A stretch of 64,000 bases of DNA, taken from assembly GCF_019239235.1 (NCBI RefSeq), contig NZ_JAAZTS010000008.1:62001-126000 (forward strand), read 5' to 3'. A program made the position numbers and the translations under genes. Numbering within the stretch: position 1 is the stretch's first letter; each line of letters begins with the position of its first letter. Under the pieces are notes generated by a model. It saw nothing but the letters and a program-made list of their open reading frames with translations, was not told where the DNA came from and searched no databases. This stretch comes from Caecibacteroides pullorum (GTDB taxonomy: Bacteria > Bacteroidota > Bacteroidia > Bacteroidales > Bacteroidaceae). Below, in pieces: positions 34,721 through 43,412 of this stretch.

Positions 34721-37088
34721 GTGACGGGCGGTACGCCTATCTCGATGGATGCCATCGACGAGGTGCAGGTTGTGGTGACCCCGTTTGACGTGCGCCAGAC
34801 CAACTTCATCGGCGGCGGTATCAACGCCGTGACCAAGTCTGGTACGAACACGTTCAAGGGAACGGCCTACGTCTATCACAACAACGAGAACATGCACGGT
34901 AACCGCATTGACAATGCCGACCTGGGCGAACGCGGTACGAACCGCAATACGACCTATGGTTTCACCTTGGGTGGCCCGATCGTGAAGAACAAGCTCTTCT
35001 TCTTCGCCAACGCCGAGTATGCCAAGATCCCGTCGGTCATCAACCGCTGGCGTGCGTCGGAAGACGGCGTGGCCGATCCGGACAACTACATCTCTGAACA
35101 GCCGTTTTGGCAACAAGATTTCCAACCAGTTGTTGTTCACCTATACGAACATCGATGACGTGCGCGGCTCCAACTCTTCGCCCTTCCCCTTCATCGACAT
35201 CATGGGTGGCTACGAGACGGCTGCCGACGGGACGGTGACCCAGAGCCTGACGCCCTACATGAGCTTGGGCTACGAGCTGTTCTCTCACAACAACCGCGTG
35301 CAGAACAAGGTGTTCACCGTGACCGACAACTTTACCTACTATGCCGGCGAGCACAAGATCACCGCGGGCTTCAGCTACGAGCACCAGCTGGCCAACAACG
35401 CCTACATGCGTGGCGGTACGGGTTACTACCGCTACCGTTCGCTGGACGACTTCCTCAACGGTGCGGCTCCCGAGACTGTAGGTCTGGCCTACGGCTACAA
35501 CGGCGAGACCAACCCGAATGCTGAAGTGGTGTTCAACCAGTATGGCCTGTATGCACAGGACGAGTGGAACATCCTGGAGAACCTGAAACTGACGGGCGGT
35601 ATCCGTTTCGACATGATCGCCTTCAACGACGACGACCTGATGCGCAACAACGCCATCTATGACCTGGACTTCGGCGGCCGCCACATCGACACCGGCGCCT
35701 GGCCCGACGGCAACGTGCAGATTTCGCCGCGTATCGGTTTCACCTGGGACGTCTTCGGCGACAAGAGCCTGAAGGTGCGCGGCGGTACGGGACTTTTTGC
35801 CGGTCGTCTGCCGTTGGTATTCTTCACCAACATGCCGACTAATTCGGGTATGGTGCAGAACCTGGTGCATGCCGATACTTATTATTCGTCGAATGGTGTT
35901 GTGACCTCGTCTGACCCTCGTTTGCAGAATTTTGCCGGCGGACTGGTGACGGATGTCAACAAGATCCGCGAGCTGCTCGGTGCGCCCGAATCGATCAGCC
36001 CCGACCAGGGTACGGTGCCCAGCGAGATTGCCGGTGTGGACAAGAACTTCAAGATGCCGCAGGTATGGAAGTCGTCGCTGGCCGTTGACTACCAGCTTCC
36101 TGTGACCTTCCCGTTGACCCTGACCGGTGAGTTCACCTATACGAAGAACGTGAACGCCGTCATCCTGGACAACTACAACATCAAGCCCATCGATTCCAGC
36201 TGGGAACAGTTGCAGGGTGCCGACAACCGTTACATTTATCCGAGCGACTACCGCTACTATAAGGACTTCAGCAACGCCTGCGTGCTGACCAACACGCATA
36301 AGGGCTACGGCTGGACTCTGAATCTGACGGCCACTGCCGAACCGGTGAAGAACCTGCAGTTGATGGCTGCCTACACGCATACGGTGATGAAGGAAATGTC
36401 CGGCATGCCGGGTAGCAACGCTTCGTCGGCCTGGTCGGGACTGTACTCGGTGAACGGCCCGAACAACGTGGAGCTGCAGAACTCGCGTTACGTCATCCCC
36501 GACCGCGTGATTGCTTCCGTCAGCTACACCTATCATAAGGACCACTTCAGCCTGTTCTACACCGGTTACCGTGGTGCAGGCTATAGCTTCGTCTATTCGA
36601 ACGACCTCAACGGCGACGGCAACAACACCGACCTGATGTACATCCCCAAGGACGACAGCGAAATCCACTTCACCAACGAGAGCGACCGCCAGCTCTTCTG
36701 GGACTTCGTGGAGCAGGACAGCTACCTGAAGAACCACAAGGGTGAGTATGCCGAGGCCTACAGCGCCTTCGCTCCCTGGGTACACCGCTTCGACTTCCGC
36801 TGGGCGCACGACTTCGACCTGAAGCTGGGCAAGGCCACGAACAAGCTGCAGCTGAGCGTGGACATCATGAACGTGGGCAATCTCTTCAACTCCAAGTGGG
36901 GCGTAGAGAAGAACATGAGCAACTGCAACGGTGGCGCCATCCTGAAGGTGGACAAGGTGGAGAACGGCACGCCCTACTTCTCCATGTTCAAGAACAGCGA
37001 CGGCACGCCGCTCACCAGCTGGACGTTCAACCGCAACTACGACCAGTGCTGGAAGATGCAGATCGGTGTGAAGTACTACTTCAATTAA
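34721..37088 (+). pseudogene. TonB-dependent receptor (Oar-like), truncated and frameshifted
   Basis: Receptor homology begins abruptly near GGTPISMDAIDEVQVVVTPF, in the plug domain. The signal peptide, carboxypeptidase-like domain and first plug half are absent. Frame 1 runs to 35158 but loses homology after ADPDNYISE near 35100. From about 35105 another frame continues as SRFGNKISNQLLFTYTNIDD through the barrel to the C-terminal WKMQIGVKYYFN. The family normally has further sequence between these two points, so an internal deletion plus frameshift is likely. The barrel half (about 660 residues) is intact, suggesting recent decay. It would have imported a substrate across the outer membrane. 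GC-rich. Confidence 0.85.
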
Positions 37089-37121
37089 TGGAGAATTGAT
37101 AATTGAGAATTGAAAATTGAA
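37083..37121. repeat. AT-rich AATTGAGAATTG repeat at the receptor pseudogene stop
   Basis: GGAGAATTGATAATTGAGAA followed by TTGAAAATTGAAG begins at the receptor stop codon. It is the same repeat type as 3433-3530, 20855-20890 and 33209-33247. Confidence 0.65.
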
Positions 37122-37122
37122 G

Positions 37123-37184
37123 AGAGGGCAGCAAAATCGGCGCGTTTGAAGAAAAAGCCGTATCTTTGCTGCCCTCTTTCTTTT
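37123..37184 (+). terminator. terminator hairpin overlapping a promoter -7 box
   Basis: AGAGGGCAGCAAA (37123-37135) pairs perfectly with TTTGCTGCCCTCT (37165-37177), with an inner stem CGGC (37138-37141) and GCCG (37157-37160). TTCTTTTTTATA follows, as in an intrinsic terminator. The -7 box TATCTTTG (37161-37168) of the next gene lies partly inside the 3' arm. Confidence 0.75.
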
Positions 37185-37197
37185 TTATACTCGCGTC

Positions 37198-38385
37198 ATG
37201 AGAAAGTTTGTACTGTTTATATTCCTATTTGTCTCCCTCGGCCTGTATGCCGGCGGGCATACGACGATCATCGTGTCGCTCGACGGCTTCCGCTGGGATT
37301 ATCCGCAGATGTACGACACGCCGTTTCTCGACTCCCTGGGTCGTCGCGGTGTTCGCGCGGTGATGCGCCCCTCGTTCCCCTCGAAAACGTTCCCCAACCA
37401 CTACACGCTGGCCACGGGCCTGGTGCCCGACCATCACGGCATCATCGCCAACAAGTTTTACGACGTAGCCTCGGGCCGCACCTTCAGCATCGGCGACAAG
37501 GTGACGGGCAAGGATGGCTCGTTCTACGGCGGCGAGCCCATCTGGCTGACGGCTCGCCGGCAAGGTGTCAAGGTGGGTGTAGTCTATTGGCCCGGTTCCG
37601 ATGTAGCCATCCGGGGACAGTATCCCGACTATTATCAGGACTATGCCAAGAAGCCCTTGCTGACCTTTGAACAACGCTTCGACGAAGCCGAACGGTTGCT
37701 GACGCTGCCCGACAGCCTGCGTCCGCAGCTTGTCATGGTCTACTTCGAAGAACCCGATTATAGCGGGCACGTTTATGGTCCGGCTTCCCACGAGACCCGT
37801 CGTGCCGTCGAGGAACTGGACTCGCTGCTGGCCGGTTTTTATGCCCGGCTGCGTGCCTTGCCCGGAGGTGGGGACATCAATTTCATCGTCACCTCGGACC
37901 ACGGCATGGCGCCGACCTCGCCCCAACGTATCATCCGCCTCTCGGACTACCTGCAGCCCGACTGGTGCGAACGCGTGCTGGCCGACCTGCCCACCTTGAT
38001 TTTCCCCAAGGCCGGGCACGAGGACGACATTCTGAAAGCTCTGGAACGGGCGCCCCATCTGCGTGTGTGGCGTCGGGAGGACGTGCCTGCCTATCTGCGT
38101 TACGGATCGAATCCGAATGTGGCTCCCATCGTGGCGCTGCCTGACAATGGTTGGCTGGTGTCCGAGGACGGACGGGTGAAGCTTGGTAACCACGGCTTCG
38201 ATCCCACGGCTTCGGACCTCTGCGTGCCCTTCCGTGCCGAAGGTCCTGACTTCAAGCACGGATATGTACGCACTGAGCTGTTCGACAATACCTGCATCTA
38301 TCCGCTCCTTGCCCATCTGCTAGGGATCGACCCTGCGCCATGCGATGGCAGTGTCAGTCAGATCGTTGATCTGCTGGAACATTAG
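37198..38385 (+). CDS. alkaline phosphatase superfamily, NPP-type phosphodiesterase
   Basis: A 395-residue exported enzyme. The signal peptide is MRKFVLFIFLFVSLGLYAGG. The metal and nucleophile motifs of nucleotide pyrophosphatase/phosphodiesterases are visible: SLDGFRWD (Asp), PSFPSKTFPNHYTLATG (Thr nucleophile), YFEEPDYSGHVYGP (Asp/His), TSDHGMAP (Asp-His) and NHGFDP (His). Substrates in this family are nucleotides, or other phosphodiesters and phospholipids; which one is not shown. The start ATG 37198 follows a promoter embedded in the upstream terminator. It sits between the receptor pseudogene and the HU-like gene. GC-rich. Confidence 0.92.
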   Translation: MRKFVLFIFLFVSLGLYAGGHTTIIVSLDGFRWDYPQMYDTPFLDSLGRRGVRAVMRPSFPSKTFPNHYTLATGLVPDHHGIIANKFYDVASGRTFSIGDKVTGKDGSFYGGEPIWLTARRQGVKVGVVYWPGSDVAIRGQYPDYYQDYAKKPLLTFEQRFDEAERLLTLPDSLRPQLVMVYFEEPDYSGHVYGPASHETRRAVEELDSLLAGFYARLRALPGGGDINFIVTSDHGMAPTSPQRIIRLSDYLQPDWCERVLADLPTLIFPKAGHEDDILKALERAPHLRVWRREDVPAYLRYGSNPNVAPIVALPDNGWLVSEDGRVKLGNHGFDPTASDLCVPFRAEGPDFKHGYVRTELFDNTCIYPLLAHLLGIDPAPCDGSVSQIVDLLEH

Positions 38386-38405
38386 GAATGCTTTCCGCCT
38401 GGAAA

Positions 38406-38468
38406 AAGGAGTGTGTCAGACTGAAACAGAAGTTCATATCTCTGTCTGATACACTCCTTCCTTTTTAC
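38406..38468 (+). terminator. intrinsic terminator of the NPP gene
   Basis: AAGGAGTGTGTCAGA (38406-38420) pairs with TCTGATACACTCCTT (38445-38459) with one mismatch pair of the G-U type. CCTTTTTACTCCTTTTAT follows. Confidence 0.88.
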
Positions 38469-38525
38469 TCCTTTTATTACCGTCCCTTATCGACATGCAT
38501 CGCCCATGAGCTCGGGCGTATGTAC

Positions 38526-38533
38526 TAACTTTG
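38526..38533 (+). promoter_or_regulatory. -7 box upstream of the HU-like gene
   Basis: TAACTTTG fits TAnnTTTG. It is 82 nt upstream of ATG 38616, and there is no TTTG at the -33 position. It would start the HU-smalltalk-amidase transcript. Confidence 0.5.
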
Positions 38534-38615
38534 TAGCAGGAAAAGGGGAGAGGCGCCCTCCCCGTTTACCGCTGAGAATTTATCTGCGTATTAACCTGCT
38601 AAAAGTAAAAAAACT

Positions 38616-39122
38616 ATGCCAACTGCTTACAAAGTAATGAAACGCGTCATCCAGTTGGGTGACCGTAGGGGTGAGACCGTCTACAACGTGGCTCCTGTGT
38701 GCTATGGCACGCTGACTACCGACGACGTGGCTCGCCAGATTGCCGCCGAGTCCACCGCCAGTCCCGGCGACGTGAAGAACGTACTCGACCGCTATGCCTA
38801 TTATGTGTCCGAGAACCTGAAGAAAGGTTATGCCATCGAACTCCTGGGTTTCGGCAAACTTTACCTGCGTTTTGTCAACGGCAAGAGCGTCAGTGCCGAG
38901 AAGGATGCGACCGCTGCGCTGGTGAAAGCGCTTGTGCCCGGCTTCCGTCCCTCGTTCACGATGGTGAACAACAGCCGTATCTACGACCTTATTCCCGACA
39001 AGATCAGTCTCGTGAAGTATACCGGTACAACCGTACCTGCCGGCGAGGACGATACTTCGGGCGGTGAAGACCAGGGCGGAGAAGACCAGGGCGGAGAAGA
39101 AGAGGGAGGCAGTCCGCTGTAA
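38616..39122 (+). CDS. HU/IHF-like DNA-binding protein with Gly-rich tail (HU-HIG type)
   Basis: A 168-residue protein. Residues 1-125 form a divergent HU domain (MPTAYKVMKRVIQLGDRRGE; LKKGYAIELLGFGKLYLRF, the beta-arm base; FRPSFTMVNN). The last 25 residues are an acidic Gly-rich tail coded by three 15-nt tandem units. This is the architecture of PF18291 (HU fused to wHTH, Ig or Gly-rich motif). It leads a tight group with smalltalk (52 nt) and amidase. In other Bacteroides the same set follows a DUF4248 gene. DNA binding is inferred from the fold. Confidence 0.88.
   Translation: MPTAYKVMKRVIQLGDRRGETVYNVAPVCYGTLTTDDVARQIAAESTASPGDVKNVLDRYAYYVSENLKKGYAIELLGFGKLYLRFVNGKSVSAEKDATAALVKALVPGFRPSFTMVNNSRIYDLIPDKISLVKYTGTTVPAGEDDTSGGEDQGGEDQGGEEEGGSPL
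39060..39104 (+). repeat. three tandem 15-nt units coding the Gly-rich tail
   Basis: Units GGCGGTGAAGACCAG, GGCGGAGAAGACCAG and GGCGGAGAAGAAGAG are in frame and encode the repeat GGEDQ with a final GGEEE. They could expand or contract by slippage without a frameshift. Confidence 0.85.
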
Positions 39123-39174
39123 AGTCCTTACACCTTCACAGTCATTCATTATTAACTTCTAATCTGTTGTCAAC

Positions 39175-39306
39175 ATGAACACAACTTCCAATTCTTCGAA
39201 AATCACCTGGGCCTCTATTGTGAAGGCCATTATCCAGGCAGCCATTGCTGCTCTGACGGCACTCGGTATTACCAGTTGTACACCTTTTATTCCTTTCCTG
39301 GCATGA
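39175..39306 (+). CDS. smalltalk protein, 43-residue membrane or lipoprotein peptide
   Basis: The gene encodes MNTTSNSSKITWASIVKAII followed by a hydrophobic stretch and ends GITSCTPFIPFLA. This fits the small 'smalltalk' family seen next to amidases in Bacteroides. It has one hydrophobic helix (about residues 13-33). ITSC can be read as a lipobox, which would leave a mature peptide of nine residues. The TGA stop (39304-39306) overlaps the amidase ATG (39303) by 4 nt, implying translational coupling. The role is unknown; the setting resembles a holin or a bacteriocin-release lipoprotein beside an endolysin. Confidence 0.85.
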   Translation: MNTTSNSSKITWASIVKAIIQAAIAALTALGITSCTPFIPFLA

Positions 39307-39809
39307 CCGACGACCGTTATCCCCTGACTGTTGGTGGCGAGGAGGTGCCGGGCGAACAGGCCCTCCTCGCCCGTGTGGAGGACGGCGAGTTGATGGGCGG
39401 ACCAGACAGTGTCCGTTACCTCGTCCTTCACTGTTCTGCCACCCGCTGTACGCAGGATTACACTGCCGAACAGCTTCTGCACGACCATCGTGCCCGTGGT
39501 TTCCGCACCGTGGGCTATCATTTCTACGTCCGCCGCGACGGCAGCCTGACCCAACATCGCGGCCTGCTGGAGGTGGGTGCTCACTGCCGTCCATACAACC
39601 GCTGCTCCATCGGCGTCTGCTATGAGGGCGGACTCGACGCCCAGGGTCGTCCGGCCGACACCCGCACACCGGCACAGACCGAACGCCTGACAGATCTCTT
39701 TGCCCGCTTGCGGCGCCTCTTTCCCCAGGCTGTAGTCTGTGGTCATCGCGATCTGCCCGGGACTTCGCCCAAGGCTTGCCCTTGTCTGGATGCAGGGGCG
39801 CTGTTTTAA
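39303..39809 (+). CDS. N-acetylmuramoyl-L-alanine amidase, T7-lysozyme type
   Basis: A 168-residue Amidase_2 (PF01510) enzyme that cuts between muramic acid and the peptide stem. Zinc ligands are His in YLVLHCSAT, His in VVCGHRDLPGTSP and Cys in KACPC, the T7 lysozyme pattern; the catalytic Tyr is in GYHFYVRRDG. The start ATG 39303 (MTDDRYPL) overlaps the smalltalk stop; an upstream TTG frame from 39276 is less likely. No signal peptide is present, so reaching the wall needs help or lysis. GC-rich like its neighbours. A phage or mobile-element origin is plausible. Confidence 0.92.
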   Translation: MTDDRYPLTVGGEEVPGEQALLARVEDGELMGGPDSVRYLVLHCSATRCTQDYTAEQLLHDHRARGFRTVGYHFYVRRDGSLTQHRGLLEVGAHCRPYNRCSIGVCYEGGLDAQGRPADTRTPAQTERLTDLFARLRRLFPQAVVCGHRDLPGTSPKACPCLDAGALF

Positions 39810-39890
39810 TGGAAATACTGTGCAGGTTTATGGTTTTAATAGTGGATCTATGTTATGCTTTCACTATAGATTAATGCTAGTATAAAATTA

Positions 39891-39912
39891 GGGTTCGAAA
39901 GAACCCTTTTTT
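39891..39912 (+). terminator. intrinsic terminator after the amidase gene
   Basis: GGGTTC (39891-39896), a GAAA tetraloop, GAACCC (39901-39906) and TTTTTT. A compact, textbook form 82 nt after the amidase stop. Confidence 0.92.
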
Positions 39913-40176
39913 ATGTCTATAGGTGTAGAGGATACTTTTGTGAGAAATTTTGCTGTCTTCTTGCAGGAAAGGGTACTTTGTTTTGAAAAAAGTGAGAGCC
40001 TGTTCTGCGACAGTTTTCTCTTTAATATTCGAAAGAGTGCATTTTATATATTTTTTTTCGTAAATTATGCTTTAATTAAATTATAATTTTTATCTTTGCA
40101 AAGTAATACATGAAAATTTGTTAACCAAACGCCCCTGCCTTTGGGGACGCTATATTAATTTAATCTACAAAAAATC
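39913..40176 (+). promoter_or_regulatory. susC leader region with -7 box TATCTTTG
   Basis: This AT-rich 264-nt stretch contains TATCTTTG at 40091-40098, a match to TAnnTTTG, 78 nt before the susC start. The leader includes CCCC and GGGG runs at 40132-40146 (GCCCCTGCCTTTGGGGAC) that can form a small hairpin. No linked regulator (SusR, hybrid two-component or anti-sigma factor) is encoded next to the locus. A cis-antisense RNA, known for some Bacteroides PULs, cannot be excluded from sequence. Confidence 0.55.
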
Positions 40177-43100
40177 ATGAACCGAAAGTTTAGATCAGTT
40201 AGCCTTTGGCTGTTCTTGGGGCTTATGAGCACAGGAATGGCTTATGCGATACCTAATCATACGGTATCGGAATCTAATGTAGTTCAGCAGGGCTCTGTAT
40301 GTAAAGGTGTGGTGAAAGACGCCGCAGGTGAAACCGTTATTGGTGCTACCGTTTTAGTGAAAGGTACAACGAATGGTACGGTAACGGGAATCGATGGTGA
40401 CTTTCAACTTTCCAATGTAGAGAGAGGAGCTGTAATCCAAATTTCTTTTATCGGTTATCAGACCGTTGAGGTGCCCTGGCAAGGAACACCTCTTCAAATA
40501 ACACTGAAAGATGATGCGCAGGCATTGGATGAGGTTGTTGTGGTAGGTTATGGCACTCAGAAGAAAGTGAATGTGACGGGTGCCGTAGGTATGGTTGACT
40601 CCAAGGTGCTTGCTGCACGTCCGGTAACTAATGTGGCTCAGGCATTGCAAGGTACAGTACCGGGCTTGAACTTCACGGTAGGAAGCGAAGGTGGTGCGCT
40701 CGATGGCTCCATGAGCTTTAATATCCGTGGCGTCGGTACGATTGGTGATGGATCGGGGTCTTCTCCGTTGGTTTTGATTGACGGTATCGAGGGTAGCCTT
40801 AATTCGCTGAATCCTAATGATATTGAGTCTGTTTCTGTCCTGAAGGATGCTGCGTCTGCTTCTATTTACGGTGCACGTGCTGCATTCGGTGTAATTTTGG
40901 TGCAAACTAAGAAAGGAAAAGCAGGTAAGGCACGTGTGAATTATGGCGTGAATGTTCGTTTTAGTGATGCTGTTACGGTTCCTGAAATGATGGACTCCTA
41001 TACCTTCGCACAATATTTTAATCGTGCAGCTGAAAATAGAGGTGATGCTGCTCCGTTCAGCGCAGAAGCTTTGCAGCGCATTAAAGATTATCAGGACGGA
41101 AAACTGACAACGGTATGTACCTTTAATGAGACTACCAGACGCTGGAATAATTATACGGGTTCCAATGCCAATACGGACTGGTTTAAGGAATTTTATAATG
41201 ACTGGGTGCCTTCGCAGGAGCATAATGTAAGTATCGCCGGTGGTACGGACAAGATACAGTATACATTGAGCGGTAGCTTTATGGATCAGAACGGTTTGTT
41301 GCGTCATGGCGATGACAACTTGCAGCGTTATACTGTGAATAGCAACATAACGGCTAACGTGACCGATTGGTTCAAGGTGAGCTATTCTACGAAGTGGACG
41401 CGCGAGAACTTTGAACGCCCGTCTTATTTGACCGGTTTGTTCTTCCATAACATTGCTCGCCGCTGGCCGACTTGTCCGGCGTACGATCCGAACGGTTATC
41501 CGATGGATGGTATGGAAATCATCCAACTGGAAGATGGTGGTAAACAGCGCAATGAAAAGGATTTGAATACACAGCAGTTGCAGTTGATTTTTGAACCCAT
41601 TAAAAATTGGACTATTCATTTGGAGGGTGCTTTGAGAACTACTAACACGCGTCAACATTGGGAAGTATTGCCAGTTTATGCTCACGATGTAGATGGCAAT
41701 CCGTATGCTGTTTCTTGGGATGGAGGTGGTTCCTATGCAGCAGGTGCTTCCAGAGTCAATGAATATTCGTATAAAGAAAATTATTACAGTACTAATATTT
41801 ATACGGACTATTTCAAAGAATTCGATAGTGGCCATTATTTTAAAGTAATGGTTGGTTTCAATTCTGAATTGTATAAGACTGCAAATCTAACAGGGCAGAA
41901 GAATACTTTGATTTCTAATTCTGTTCCAACACTGAATACAGCTACAGAATCTCCGACGACTTCGGGTGGCTATGCCCACAATGGTGTAGCCGGTTTCTTC
42001 GGGCGTATCAACTATAGTTACAAAGACCGCTATATGGTGGAGGTGAACGGACGTTACGATGGTTCTTCCCGTTTTATTGGCGATAAGCGCTGGGGTTTCT
42101 TCCCTTCCTTCTCTTTGGGTTGGAACGTGGTGAATGAAGAATTCTTTGCTGGTATTGCTGAAAAGGCTAATATGAACATGCTGAAAGTACGTGGATCTTG
42201 GGGACAGTTGGGTAATACGAATACCAATGATGCCTGGTATCCGTTCTACCAGACAATGCCTCAGGGATCAAACTACAATTGGTTGGTGAACGGTGTACGT
42301 CCTAACTATGCTTCATTGCCGGGCATCGTATCTACATTGAAAACGTGGGAAACCATTGAAACGTGGGACATCGGTTTGGACTGGGCTTTCTTCAACAACC
42401 GATTGACCGGTTCGTTCGACTACTTCGTACGTTGGACGTATGACATGATTGGTCCGGCTCCTGAACTTCCATCGATTCTGGGTGCTACTCCTCCGAAAAT
42501 CAACAATGCCGACATGAAGTCTTACGGTTTCGAGTTTGAGTTGGGCTGGAGAGATCAGATTGGTGACTTCTCCTATGGCGCGAAATTTACATTGGCCGAC
42601 GACCAACAGAAGATTACAAGTTATCCGAATGAAAATCTGAAACTTTCGGAAGCCTATTATCCAGGCAAGATGCTGGGCGAGATTTGGGGATATGAAACAG
42701 TAGGTATTGCTCAGACGCAAGAAGAAATGGACGCTCATCTGGCTAAGGTAGACCAGTCTTCATTGGGTAGCAAGTGGGGGGCCGGTGATATCATGTATGC
42801 CGATCTTGATGGAAACGGTGTCATTTCGAATGCCGATAATACGGTAAACAATCCAGGTGACCGCAAGGTGATTGGTAACAGTACGCCGCGATTCAAATAT
42901 GGTGTTACGTTGGATGCTGCTTGGAAAGGCATTGACTTCCGTATTTTCTTCCAGGGCGTGGCTAAGCGCGACTATTTGATGAATGGTCCCTACTTCTGGG
43001 GCGCTAACGGTGTAGGTATGTGGCAAGCTACTGGTTTCAAGGAACATTGGGATTTCTGGCGTCCGGAAGGTGACCCCTTGGGTGCCAACACCGATGCTTA

Positions 43101-43401
43101 CTATCCGCGTGTAATAAGGAATGATAGTAAAAATATGCGTGCACAGAGCCGTTATCTGCAGAATGCTGCCTATTGCCGTATCAAGAACTTGCAAGTAGGC
43201 TATACGTTGCCGAAGGCTTGGACTGATAAGGCTGGCATGTCTTCAGTACGTGTATACATTTCCGGTGATAACTTGTTCACATTCTCGCACATGTCCAAGA
43301 TCTTTGACCCGGAAGCTTTGGAAAGTGCCTATAATGCAGACAACGGTAAACTTTATCCGTTGCAGCGTACGATATCTGTTGGTTTGAATGTTAACTTCTA
43401 A
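40177..43401 (+). CDS. SusC-family TonB-dependent outer-membrane glycan transporter
   Basis: A 1074-residue outer-membrane importer. After the signal peptide (ending GMAYA) comes a carboxypeptidase-D-like domain (about residues 42-118: VCKGVVKDAAGETVIGATVL). The TonB-box-like DEVVVVGYGTQKK is near residues 124-136, then the plug (NIRGVGTIGDGSGSSPLVLI) and a 22-strand barrel ending RTISVGLNVNF. It pairs with the SusD-like lid 11 nt downstream. Length and domain order are normal for the family. The glycan is inferred from the adjacent GH16 and GH20 enzymes. Confidence 0.96.
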   Translation: MNRKFRSVSLWLFLGLMSTGMAYAIPNHTVSESNVVQQGSVCKGVVKDAAGETVIGATVLVKGTTNGTVTGIDGDFQLSNVERGAVIQISFIGYQTVEVPWQGTPLQITLKDDAQALDEVVVVGYGTQKKVNVTGAVGMVDSKVLAARPVTNVAQALQGTVPGLNFTVGSEGGALDGSMSFNIRGVGTIGDGSGSSPLVLIDGIEGSLNSLNPNDIESVSVLKDAASASIYGARAAFGVILVQTKKGKAGKARVNYGVNVRFSDAVTVPEMMDSYTFAQYFNRAAENRGDAAPFSAEALQRIKDYQDGKLTTVCTFNETTRRWNNYTGSNANTDWFKEFYNDWVPSQEHNVSIAGGTDKIQYTLSGSFMDQNGLLRHGDDNLQRYTVNSNITANVTDWFKVSYSTKWTRENFERPSYLTGLFFHNIARRWPTCPAYDPNGYPMDGMEIIQLEDGGKQRNEKDLNTQQLQLIFEPIKNWTIHLEGALRTTNTRQHWEVLPVYAHDVDGNPYAVSWDGGGSYAAGASRVNEYSYKENYYSTNIYTDYFKEFDSGHYFKVMVGFNSELYKTANLTGQKNTLISNSVPTLNTATESPTTSGGYAHNGVAGFFGRINYSYKDRYMVEVNGRYDGSSRFIGDKRWGFFPSFSLGWNVVNEEFFAGIAEKANMNMLKVRGSWGQLGNTNTNDAWYPFYQTMPQGSNYNWLVNGVRPNYASLPGIVSTLKTWETIETWDIGLDWAFFNNRLTGSFDYFVRWTYDMIGPAPELPSILGATPPKINNADMKSYGFEFELGWRDQIGDFSYGAKFTLADDQQKITSYPNENLKLSEAYYPGKMLGEIWGYETVGIAQTQEEMDAHLAKVDQSSLGSKWGAGDIMYADLDGNGVISNADNTVNNPGDRKVIGNSTPRFKYGVTLDAAWKGIDFRIFFQGVAKRDYLMNGPYFWGANGVGMWQATGFKEHWDFWRPEGDPLGANTDAYYPRVIRNDSKNMRAQSRYLQNAAYCRIKNLQVGYTLPKAWTDKAGMSSVRVYISGDNLFTFSHMSKIFDPEALESAYNADNGKLYPLQRTISVGLNVNF

Positions 43402-43412
43402 ATTGATCACTT

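Noticed and set aside
35040..36809. 589-residue minus-strand frame opposite the receptor
   Set aside because: An antisense shadow of a GC-rich coding region; no recognisable motif or start context.
39276..39302. Upstream TTG start for the amidase
   Set aside because: ATG 39303 overlapping the smalltalk stop is the standard coupled arrangement, and the extra residues only read the smalltalk gene in another frame.
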